From M3007 sp046155725 (GTDB lineage Bacteria > Bacteroidota > Bacteroidia > Chitinophagales > Saprospiraceae): 21,476 nt of DNA. Numbering within the stretch: position 1 is the first letter of the stretch; each line of letters starts with the position of its first letter. Under the pieces are notes generated by a model. The model searched no databases. It saw nothing but the letters and a program-made list of their open reading frames with translations, and was not told the DNA's origin. The stretch is from the NCBI GenBank assembly GCA_046155725.1, contig JBJXFT010000045.1:1-21476 (forward strand). Reading direction: 5' to 3'. Of the stretch, positions 14,738-21,476 are shown one piece after another. The position numbers and the translations under genes were made by a program.

Positions 14738-15980
14738 CGGCCACAGCATCAAAGACCGCATGGCGGTGAAGATGATTGACGACGCAGAGGCTCGCGGCGA
14801 CTTGCGCCCCGGCGGCACCATCATTGAATGCACTTCTGGCAACACCGGCATGGGCCTCGCCCTCGTGGGCTGTGTGCGCGGCTACCGATGCATTTTCACC
14901 ACTACCGACAAGCAGAGCAAGGAAAAAGCGGATATGCTCCGAGCACTCGGAGCCGAGGTAATCGTGTGCCCTACGAATGTGGGGCCGGAAGACCCGCGCT
15001 CCTATTATTCCATCGCGCGACGGCTAAGCACAGAGATTCCCAACTCCTTTTGGTGCAACCAATACGACAACCTCTCGAACCGCCAAGCGCACTACGAAAG
15101 CACCGGGCCGGAAATTTGGAAGCAGACGGATGGCAAAATCACGCACCTCGTAGTGGGCGTTGGCACGGGCGGCACAGTGAGCGGCGTAGCCAAATTTTTG
15201 AAAGAGCAAAACCCCGACATTCAGATTTGGGGCGCAGATGTGTACGGCTCGGTGTTCAAAAAATACCACGAAACGGGCGTGTTTGACCAAAAGGAAATTT
15301 ACCCCTACGTCACGGAAGGCATTGGGGAGGATATCCTGCCTGCCAATGTGGATTTCAGCCTCATCAATTTGTTCGAGAAAGTGACGGACAAAGACGCTGC
15401 CCTTTGGACCCGCCGACTCGCCCGCGAGGAAGGGATTTTGCTCGGCTATTCTGCCGGGAGCGCGATGGGCGCATTGTGGCAACTGCGCGGAAAACTCAAA
15501 AAAGACGACGTTGTGGTGCTGATTTTCCACGACCACGGCAGCCGCTACATCGGAAAAATCTACAACGACGACTGGATGCGCGAGCGCGGTTTTCTCGAAG
15601 ACGAACTGAAAATCAGCGACCTGATTGCCCGCAAAAAAGATCGTCGCTTTTTCGGGGTGCAGGTGGGCGAATCTGTTCGCTCGGCTTTCAACTTGATGAA
15701 ATCGCACGACCTGAGCCAATTGCCCGTACTGGATGGCGAGAAGATGGTCGGCTCCATTACCGAGACGCAGGTGCTGCATTTCCTTTTGGAAAACCCGATG
15801 CAAAACGCTGAAAAACCGCTCCGACAAGTGATGGGCGAGGCTTTTCCGATGGTGAACGACGACCTGCCCATCAGCCAACTCAATCGCTACATTTCAAAAG
15901 AAATCCCCGCCGTCATCGCCACCGACCGTTCGGGCGGGCTGCACGTGGTGACGCAGTACGATTTGATTCAGGCGATTTGA
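14622..15980 (+). CDS. Cystathionine beta-synthase / cysteine synthase-type PLP enzyme with C-terminal CBS domains
   Basis: A 452-aa fold-type II PLP enzyme that would condense serine (or O-acetylserine) with homocysteine or sulfide in sulfur amino-acid metabolism. Motifs: TIGNTPLVKLNNV at the start, NPGHSIKDRMAVKM with the PLP Schiff-base lysine (K44), TSGNTGMGLAL as the substrate loop, GVGTGGTVSG for the phosphate, and YSAGSAMGAL. A tandem CBS-domain pair fills about residues 340-452 (VGESVRSAFNLMKSHDLSQLPVLDG through VVTQYDLIQAI), as in classical CBS, and may bind an adenosyl ligand. Homologues begin at the second ATG (14622, MNYCKNILETIGNTPL), which I prefer. The ATG at 14610 overlaps the protease stop and could be used by coupled ribosomes. 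CBS versus cysteine synthase specificity is not decided by sequence alone. Confidence 0.93.
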   Translation: MNYCKNILETIGNTPLVKLNNVTADIPALVLAKVETFNPGHSIKDRMAVKMIDDAEARGDLRPGGTIIECTSGNTGMGLALVGCVRGYRCIFTTTDKQSKEKADMLRALGAEVIVCPTNVGPEDPRSYYSIARRLSTEIPNSFWCNQYDNLSNRQAHYESTGPEIWKQTDGKITHLVVGVGTGGTVSGVAKFLKEQNPDIQIWGADVYGSVFKKYHETGVFDQKEIYPYVTEGIGEDILPANVDFSLINLFEKVTDKDAALWTRRLAREEGILLGYSAGSAMGALWQLRGKLKKDDVVVLIFHDHGSRYIGKIYNDDWMRERGFLEDELKISDLIARKKDRRFFGVQVGESVRSAFNLMKSHDLSQLPVLDGEKMVGSITETQVLHFLLENPMQNAEKPLRQVMGEAFPMVNDDLPISQLNRYISKEIPAVIATDRSGGLHVVTQYDLIQAI

Positions 15981-15983
15981 AAT

Positions 15984-16002
15984 CGGGGGAATAACTCCCC
16001 CG
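15984..16002 (+). terminator. Probable terminator of the CBS gene
   Basis: CGGGGGA (15984-15990) pairs with TCCCCCG (15996-16002) over a 5-nt loop, starting 4 nt after the CBS stop. The following sequence is pyrimidine-rich (GATTTCCTCACCTTTGCTTTTC) but not a clean U-tract. The rest of the gap to 16166 shows no gene or clear promoter box. Confidence 0.5.
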
Positions 16003-16165
16003 GATTTCCTCACCTTTGCTTTTCATTTTTTAATCCTTGCCTCACACAAACCCACCCGTCCTGATTTCTGAGGTTTACAAAGCACACTGTTAATCGTTTT
16101 GTCGGGTGGCAGAAAGTTAGAGAGCAGCCGTTTTTGCGCCCGGCAAATCCAAAACCGAGTTTCTA

Positions 16166-19100
16166 ATGGCATTGAAAACACACACTTTGAAATTTCTCGC
16201 AAACCCCAAAGCCGCCCTCGCAACCTTCCTCTTTTTCCTGCCGATTTTCTTGTTCGGGCAGACTGAGAACTGCACCAATGGCCTCGACGACGATGCCGAC
16301 GGCCTCATTGACTGCTACGACACGGACTGCACTTGCACGGGCCAATGCGACGACTTTTACTACACCACTTGCAACGCCGACTGCTATTATGTGCCGCCCT
16401 GTGGCCAAGTCTCGCTCGGCATTCAATGGACTTCCGATGCCGAAACAGGGACTTACTCTCCGCTTGTGGCGGGCGATATGGACGCAGACGGAATCCCCGA
16501 CGTGGTGACCACCCGCGTGGAAAACCCCGACCTCTACATCATTGACGGAGGCACGGGGCTGACCAAAATCCATGTGGTGAACCCAAATACGGTATGGCCC
16601 GGCGGCACTGCCCCTGCCATTGCGGACCTTGACCACGATGGCTTTGGCGAGGTAGTCATTGTGGGCTTCGACCGCTTGCTTTATTGCTACGAACATGACG
16701 GAACGCTCAAATACACCAGCGCGATTCAGGTGGGATACCAAGACCGCTACCGCTATTCGGTGCCGAACATTGCCGACTTTGACCACGATGGTTGGGCGGA
16801 GGTAAACATTGGGAATCAAGTTTTTAACGGGCAAACGGGCGCACTTTTGGCGCAAGGCGGCCCCAACGTTTCGTCGGGCGAACACCCTGCCCGCGTGGCC
16901 GTGGGCTTTTCTTTTGCCTCGCCCGTGCCGATGGATGTGCTGCCCGATTCTTTTTGCCCCGACTGCGATGGGCTGGAAATCGTGGCTGGGAATCAGGTGC
17001 TTTCGGTAGACCTCGCCACAGGAACCGTAACCCCGAGGGTCACGGCTGCCGCTCCATTCACGGATGGCTTCACGAGTGTGGCTGACTTTGACCGCGACGG
17101 CGATTTGGACGCGATTGTGCAGGGCCGGCGCAACGGCCAGAACATGGTGTATTGCTGGGAAATAGAAAACCCGACCATCATGCGCCAATACCAATTGCTC
17201 AACAACTGGCCAGAGGGCGCCTCGCGCGTAAATGTGGCCGACCTGGACGGCGACGGCCAGTTGGAAATCAGTTTTGTGAGCCACCCACGGCTCTACGCGC
17301 TCCGCAACAACTTCACCGCGCTCTGGATTCGCAACATTGTGGACGTTTCCTCCATCACCTGCTCCAGCGTTTTTGATTTTTGTGGCGATGGCTCGGCGGA
17401 CATTGTGTACCGTGGGCAAGACAAGTTGCAAATCCTCAATGGCGCCACGGGGGCGATCACTTGGGAAGACGATTGCCTGAGCGCAACGCACATCGAAAAC
17501 CCGCTCATTCTGGACGTGGACGCAGACGGACAGACGGAAATCATCATCGAATGTGGCACGAATGGCACCCAAGATGTGGGCACGGTCATCGCCTACGAGG
17601 CCATCGGCACGCCCGGCATCGCTTCGCGCAAGGTGTGGAACCAGCACGCTTATTTCAACACGAACATCAACGACGACCTGAGCGTGCCGCGCTATCAGCA
17701 AAACCCGCACATCATCGGCGACTCGCTGCGGATGAACACGTTTTTGAACCAATTCTTCAACCCCACTTTCCCTTCGCCCGACGGGGTTTTGAATTTCCAA
17801 AACGTGGTTTGCGACCGCGATTCGCTGATTTTGACCGTAGAAATCTGCAACGTCGGGGACAATATTTTCCCACAGCAAACCCCCATTTCGGCCTACATCG
17901 GCAACCCGCAAACAACGGCGGCACAGTGGGCGGGCGCAACGCCCATCGGCTTCGACGTGGGGCTGGGGGAATGCCAAACGTTCACATTCCGCATCCCGCG
18001 CATCACCAACGACTCGGTTTTTTTGGTCCTGAACGACGACAATTCCACCCCGCCGCCTTTCAATTTGAACAGCGATTTCCCCGTCACCGCCATCGGCGAG
18101 TGCGGTTTTGGCAACAACATCGCTTCCTTCTTCATCCCGTATCTGCCCGACACGATTTCGCTCGGCCCAGACACGGCCATTTGCGACAACACCATCCTGC
18201 CGCTCAATGCCAGCGGCTTCGATCTCATCGGCTGGCAATGGACGGGCGGCACGACGTTGTCCACGTTCACCGTCCAAAGCCCCGGCACTTATTCCGTGAC
18301 CGTGACAGACGTGTGCCTCAACATCCAAATTGACAGCATCGTGGTCGGCATTGACAGCAGCACGGTGGTGACCATCGGGCAAGACCAAGCGATTTGCAAG
18401 GGCGAAACAGTTGCGCTCGGCGAGAGCGGTTTTGATTTTTACAACTGGACTTCGAGCGCGAGTTTGAGTTGCCCCAACTGTGATTCGGTCACCGTTTCGC
18501 CTTCCAATTCTGCTCTGGTGGTGCTGGAAGCGGGTTTTTTGAATGGTTGTGTGAACCGCGATTCGGTGTTCGTCACGGTGTACGACACCTTCAACTACGC
18601 CGTTGACACCATCATTTGCTATGGGCGCACGGTGCTTTGGAACGGCCTGAGCATCCAGCCCGACAGCAGCCATTTGTTCCCGCTCCAAACCATCCACGGC
18701 TGCGATTCCACGGTGCTGGTGCGGGTGCACGGCACGGGCCTGGGGACTTACAACATCACGGTGGACACAGCAGTGTGCCTTGGCACTACGCTTTCCATCC
18801 ACAATGCGGAAATAGCGCCAGATGGAGAAATGTCTTTTTCGCTCGTGGCCAGCACGGGTTGCGACTCCACGGTGTTGGTGCGGGTGGCACCGCTCGATAC
18901 TTTTTACCTGGTCGAGACCCGCGTGATTTGCTACGGCGATTCTTCCAATATTTTTGGAGCGGAGCAAACGACGACTGGCGATTACAAAGGCTCGTTCACT
19001 GCCGCCAATGGCTGCGACTCCACACACTTGGTCAGCCTTTTCGTGCTGCCGCAAATCCAAGTGGACATTGGAACAACCGTGGCGTGTTTTGACGAAGCCG

Positions 19101-20035
19101 ATGCCTCGCTCACGGCTACGGTGTTTGGCATTGCGCCGCCATTTTTCTACGTCTGGAATTTCTTTGGGAACCACGTCCCGCAGGTAGACAATTTGCCCGC
19201 CGGGAATTACTCGCTGACGGTGACGGACGCAAACAATTGCACAGAAACCGAATCGGTCACTATTGAGGAGCACCCGCAAACTTTTTTTACAACGGAGATT
19301 GATTCGGCCCAATGCTTCGATGAGTACACCGGTTTCATTGGCATCCGGACAGACGACCCCACGCTGCTTTTTGAATTCAATGGCAGCGCGTTTGACCAAA
19401 CTTATGACCATCCGAATCTGCACGCAGGCACTTATTTTGTGGTGAGCCAAGACGTTTTTGGCTGCTACGATACCATAGCCGCCACCGTGCTGCAGCCGCC
19501 CCAACTTTCCATCAACCTGCCCGCCGACACAAGCATCCAGCTCGGCCTTTCGCTCCCACTTCAAATTGACCTCGGCGGCCTCACGCCCGTGCAATGGATT
19601 TGGAGCGACACCTCCTATCTCAGTTGCCTCACTTGCCCCGACCCGGTGGTGCAAACGCCTTTGGAAACCACCCGCTACACCCTCACCATCACCGACAAAA
19701 ATGGCTGCGAAGCCTCCGACGACCTGCTTTTGATGGTGGAGCAAATCATCGGCGTATTTATCCCCAACGCGATTGGCGGCACGGATGAAAATGCAAACCT
19801 CCAATTGGGCTTCAACCCCGCCGTGCGCCGCGTGGGCCTGTTCCGCGTGTTCGATCGTTGGGGCGAACTGCTACACGAAACCCGAAATGTCCTGCCGGGC
19901 GATGCCGCGCTGACTTGGGATGGCCGCTTTCGCGGAAAACTCGTGAACCCCGGCGTGTACCTCTGGCAAATCGAACTGGAACTCGTGGACGGCTCCGTGG
20001 TCAAAAAGGTGGGGGACTTGACGGTGCTGCGCTGA
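16166..20035 (+). CDS. Secreted surface protein: FG-GAP beta-propeller, Ig/SprB-like repeats, T9SS type B sorting domain
   Basis: A 1289-aa exported protein. A signal peptide (hydrophobic core about 17-30, FLFFLPIFLFG) precedes NCTNGLDDDADGLIDCYDTD, a cysteine-flanked acidic calcium-type loop. Eight DxDxDG-like loops follow roughly every 50 residues (near 104, 155, 206, 265, 308, 358, 405 and 450), e.g. DMDADG, DLDHDG, DFDRDG and DVDADG, marking an integrin-alpha-like FG-GAP propeller. About 530-660 resembles a CARDB-type domain (LILTVEICNVGDN). Then come Ig-like units (LGPDTAIC, IGQDQAIC), three repeats ending GCDSTVLVRV or similar, and SprB-like units (LPAGNYSLTVTDANNC). The last 90 residues (VFIPNAIGG, LFRVFDRWGELLHE, WDGRFRGKLVNPGVYLWQIEL) form the gliding-motility/type B sorting domain used by T9SS. 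Likely a surface adhesin; ligand unknown. Confidence 0.93.
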   Translation: MALKTHTLKFLANPKAALATFLFFLPIFLFGQTENCTNGLDDDADGLIDCYDTDCTCTGQCDDFYYTTCNADCYYVPPCGQVSLGIQWTSDAETGTYSPLVAGDMDADGIPDVVTTRVENPDLYIIDGGTGLTKIHVVNPNTVWPGGTAPAIADLDHDGFGEVVIVGFDRLLYCYEHDGTLKYTSAIQVGYQDRYRYSVPNIADFDHDGWAEVNIGNQVFNGQTGALLAQGGPNVSSGEHPARVAVGFSFASPVPMDVLPDSFCPDCDGLEIVAGNQVLSVDLATGTVTPRVTAAAPFTDGFTSVADFDRDGDLDAIVQGRRNGQNMVYCWEIENPTIMRQYQLLNNWPEGASRVNVADLDGDGQLEISFVSHPRLYALRNNFTALWIRNIVDVSSITCSSVFDFCGDGSADIVYRGQDKLQILNGATGAITWEDDCLSATHIENPLILDVDADGQTEIIIECGTNGTQDVGTVIAYEAIGTPGIASRKVWNQHAYFNTNINDDLSVPRYQQNPHIIGDSLRMNTFLNQFFNPTFPSPDGVLNFQNVVCDRDSLILTVEICNVGDNIFPQQTPISAYIGNPQTTAAQWAGATPIGFDVGLGECQTFTFRIPRITNDSVFLVLNDDNSTPPPFNLNSDFPVTAIGECGFGNNIASFFIPYLPDTISLGPDTAICDNTILPLNASGFDLIGWQWTGGTTLSTFTVQSPGTYSVTVTDVCLNIQIDSIVVGIDSSTVVTIGQDQAICKGETVALGESGFDFYNWTSSASLSCPNCDSVTVSPSNSALVVLEAGFLNGCVNRDSVFVTVYDTFNYAVDTIICYGRTVLWNGLSIQPDSSHLFPLQTIHGCDSTVLVRVHGTGLGTYNITVDTAVCLGTTLSIHNAEIAPDGEMSFSLVASTGCDSTVLVRVAPLDTFYLVETRVICYGDSSNIFGAEQTTTGDYKGSFTAANGCDSTHLVSLFVLPQIQVDIGTTVACFDEADASLTATVFGIAPPFFYVWNFFGNHVPQVDNLPAGNYSLTVTDANNCTETESVTIEEHPQTFFTTEIDSAQCFDEYTGFIGIRTDDPTLLFEFNGSAFDQTYDHPNLHAGTYFVVSQDVFGCYDTIAATVLQPPQLSINLPADTSIQLGLSLPLQIDLGGLTPVQWIWSDTSYLSCLTCPDPVVQTPLETTRYTLTITDKNGCEASDDLLLMVEQIIGVFIPNAIGGTDENANLQLGFNPAVRRVGLFRVFDRWGELLHETRNVLPGDAALTWDGRFRGKLVNPGVYLWQIELELVDGSVVKKVGDLTVLR

Positions 20036-20056
20036 AACTGTTTTTGCGCAGGTGTG

Positions 20057-20144
20057 CGTGTCATTCTGAACGAAGTGAAGAATCCGAGTGAGAATGCCCT
20101 ACGAGAAATTTTTTCAGATTCTTCACTTCGTTCAGAATGACACG
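20057..20144. repeat. Large palindrome with perfect 28-bp arms
   Basis: Arms 20057-20084 (CGTGTCATTCTGAACGAAGT...) and 20117-20144 are exact reverse complements around a 32-nt loop. It lies 22 nt after the stop of the surface protein and ends 65 nt before the glycosyltransferase start. Copies of TCATTCTGAACGAAGTGAAG are widespread in Bacteroidota genomes to my knowledge. It could terminate the upstream transcript, but the perfect long arms suggest a mobile or REP-like element. Confidence 0.9.
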
Positions 20145-20209
20145 ACTTTGTGTGGATTTTGACTTTCGCAAGAAGACCAACCTCTTACATTCAAAAACCT
20201 CCCTGCGTT

Positions 20210-21019
20210 TTGTCCGAACAAGCATCCAGCGTCCAACTTCCAAGCGACCACGTTTCGTTCTCCATCATCACCGTAGTGTTCAATGGCGAAAGCCTCTTGG
20301 CCGGCACAATGGAAAGTGTGCTGCGCCAGACGCACCCGCAGATCGAATACATCGTCGTGGATGGCGCATCGAAAGACAGCTCGTTGAAAATCATAGAAGA
20401 ATACGCCGCCAAAATGCCCCACCTGCGCTGGGTTTCGGAGCCTGACCGGGGACTGTACGACGCGATGAACAAAGGCCTGCGCATGGCCACAGGTGATTTC
20501 GTGCAATTCCTCAACGCTGGCGACTGGCTTCATGCGCCCGATACGCTGGAGAAAATGGCCGCGCTCGCCAGCCCCCAAACGGGCGTTTTGTATGGAGAAA
20601 CGATGCTCGTGGACGATGCCCGTCAGCCCCACGGCACCATGAGCGAACTCAGCACCCGCCGTTGCCCGACCAAATTAACTTGGAAAAAATACCTCGGCGG
20701 GATGCTCGTGGTGCATCAGTCCTTTGTGCCGCGCCGCACCCTCGCGCCAAAATACCGGATCTCTGCCGGGCTTTGCGCCGACTACGATTGGTGCATCGAA
20801 ATCCTGCAAAAGAGCAAAGAAAACATCCATGTCGGCGGCATCGTGACGGACTACCTGATGGGCGGGCTTTCCAAAACGCGCCACCGCCAAAGCCTCCGCA
20901 ATCGCTTCGATGTGATGTGGTGGCATTTTGGGCTTGCGCCCACACTTTTGGCGCACATTTGGGTAGTTGGCCGCGCGGTTTTGCACCGCCTCAAAAGATG
21001 GGGTAGGGAGCGGTATTGA
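20210..21019 (+). CDS. Family 2 glycosyltransferase (WcaA/WcaE-like)
   Basis: A 269-aa soluble GT-A enzyme, probably acting in exopolysaccharide or lipopolysaccharide synthesis. Motifs: VSFSIITVVFNGESLLAGTMESVLRQTH (about 15-42), YIVVDGASKDSS (47-58), EPDRGLYDAMNKGLRMATGD (77-96), and LNAGDW (101-106) in the DxD position. Later GGMLVVHQSFVPR and CADYDWCIEILQKS match the acceptor half of this subfamily. There are no clear membrane helices. No in-frame ATG exists before the domain. The candidates are TTG at 20210 (MSEQASSVQLPSDHVSFSI), which I prefer because it gives a normal short lead, and GTG at 20150, immediately after the palindrome. Sugar and acceptor are unknown. No other polysaccharide genes are adjacent. 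Confidence 0.88.
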   Translation: MSEQASSVQLPSDHVSFSIITVVFNGESLLAGTMESVLRQTHPQIEYIVVDGASKDSSLKIIEEYAAKMPHLRWVSEPDRGLYDAMNKGLRMATGDFVQFLNAGDWLHAPDTLEKMAALASPQTGVLYGETMLVDDARQPHGTMSELSTRRCPTKLTWKKYLGGMLVVHQSFVPRRTLAPKYRISAGLCADYDWCIEILQKSKENIHVGGIVTDYLMGGLSKTRHRQSLRNRFDVMWWHFGLAPTLLAHIWVVGRAVLHRLKRWGRERY

Positions 21020-21053
21020 TATAGTCGAATGATTCGATTTTGGAAGATTAAGT

Positions 21054-21068
21054 CCGATTGATTCGATT
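21054..21068. repeat. Inverted copy of the 2661-2675 repeat unit
   Basis: CCGATTGATTCGATT is the exact reverse complement of 2661-2675, next to the 17-bp tandem array. A shorter related string (ATGATTCGATT) lies at 21029-21039. Confidence 0.6.
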
Positions 21069-21105
21069 GGGAATCCGTACTTGAGCGAAGTTCATTTTTC
21101 AAAAC

Positions 21106-21150
21106 CCTGTCTGCCGACCCGCCTACCGTCAGGCAGAGAGGGCAGGCAGG
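21106..21150. repeat. GC-rich imperfect palindrome (CCTGTCTGCC...GGCAGGCAGG)
   Basis: The outer 10-nt arms are complementary apart from one G-T pair, and an inner GGCAG repeats within the loop. It belongs to the same type as the palindrome inside the trmH-like gene at 2294-2316. Confidence 0.6.
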
Positions 21151-21168
21151 CACCTTGCGTTGACTATA

Positions 21169-21201
21169 ATTGGAGGTTCGACTTTAGGTCGAGCCTCCAA
21201 T
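21169..21201. repeat. Hairpin with 14-bp arms downstream of the T9SS cargo gene
   Basis: ATTGGAGGTTCGAC (21169-21182) pairs with 21188-21201 with one G-T pair and a 5-nt loop. It lies 14 nt beyond the minus-strand stop at 21216 and might end that transcript, but no U-tract follows on that strand. Confidence 0.7.
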
Positions 21202-21215
21202 CGTCTTAAAAAATG

Positions 21216-21476
21216 TCACCGCTTCACCACGCTGCCCACGAACACTTTCCCGCCTTCGTCCCTCAACGTCATCAAATACGCCCCGCCCGGCACCCCGCTC
21301 AAATCCAAGGTGCAGTCGCCCGCGCCGCCGGGCAACAATTCTGACAGCAACACCCGCCCCGATGCGTCCGCCAGTTCGGCCAGCCATTTGCCTTCCAAAT
21401 TTCCTTGCCCGCCTTGGCCTGACAGGTGGGCCGGCAGCACGATTTTCAGCCAGTCCGCCGCAGGGTTGGGGTACAT
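21216..21476 (-). CDS. C-terminal end of a secreted protein with T9SS type A sorting domain (partial)
   Basis: 86 codons are visible; the gene continues past the window edge, so the codon at 21476 need not be its start. The sequence fits the Por secretion tail (TIGR04183): YPNPAADWLKIVLP (2-15), then WLAELADASGRVLLSELL, a CTLDLSGVPGGAYLMTL strand (55-71) and the terminal lysine/arginine-rich KVFVGSVVKR. Such tails direct cargo through the type IX secretion system and are usually removed or linked to A-LPS. A glycine/glutamine-rich segment (SGQGGQGNLEG) interrupts the first half and is somewhat unusual. The function of the passenger is outside the window. Confidence 0.88.
   Translation of the reverse strand: MYPNPAADWLKIVLPAHLSGQGGQGNLEGKWLAELADASGRVLLSELLPGGAGDCTLDLSGVPGGAYLMTLRDEGGKVFVGSVVKR

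Noticed and set aside
16163..19804. 1213-codon open frame antisense to the large surface protein
   Set aside because: Its composition (rich in H, R, V, A) shows no domains, and it mirrors the codon phase of the real gene. The sense strand carries clear signal, propeller and sorting motifs.
1..21476. tRNA or rRNA genes
   Set aside because: No cloverleaf with the TTCGA-type T-loop and matching acceptor stem, and no rRNA-like stretch, was recognised in the gaps. A dedicated covariance-model search was not possible here.

Overview
The window looks like chromosomal DNA from a gliding, T9SS-bearing member of the Bacteroidota, most likely near Saprospiraceae/Haliscomenobacter. The signs are a short (289 aa) single-subfamily primary sigma factor with a TAnnTTTG-type promoter, a 1289-aa surface protein ending in a gliding-motility/T9SS type B sorting domain, a second gene ending in a T9SS type A tail, a large Bacteroidota-style TamB, and many intergenic palindromes of the kind common in these genomes. 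Species-level placement is inference.

Layout. (1) 133-4054, minus strand: a periplasmic-binding-type lipoprotein, then a closely packed run of a TrmH/SpoU RNA methyltransferase, a DUF4365 nuclease-fold protein, a 98-aa unknown and a membrane-anchored family 2 glycosyltransferase (gaps of 3, 2 and 28 nt). (2) 4086-4859, plus: a TroA/BtuF-like metal or corrinoid receptor without a signal peptide. (3) 4954-7682, minus: an Rnl5/DRB0094-type RNA ligase, the primary sigma factor and a small membrane-anchored protein; a clear intrinsic terminator separates sigma factor and ligase. (4) 7862-13465, plus: TamB and a DUF4442 hot-dog protein. (5) 13466-14613, plus: a rearranged stretch with a truncated second copy of the 5' end of the downstream cystathionine beta-synthase (CBS) gene, a 93-aa antitoxin-like protein and a retropepsin-like aspartic protease, all linked by stop/start overlaps. 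(6) 14622-15980: intact CBS. (7) 16166-20035: large secreted beta-propeller/Ig-like T9SS type B protein. (8) 20210-21019: second family 2 glycosyltransferase. (9) 21216-21476, minus: the C-terminal end of a T9SS type A cargo protein that runs off the window.

The functions are mostly housekeeping (transcription, tRNA modification, envelope biogenesis, transsulfuration) plus secreted surface proteins. The most unusual part is the 13.6-14.6 kb module, where an antitoxin-like protein and a retropepsin pair sits between two copies of the CBS gene start. The second theme is repeats: at least five palindrome families and several short tandem repeats fill the gaps, and two appear to have entered coding sequences in frame (TrmH and the metal receptor).
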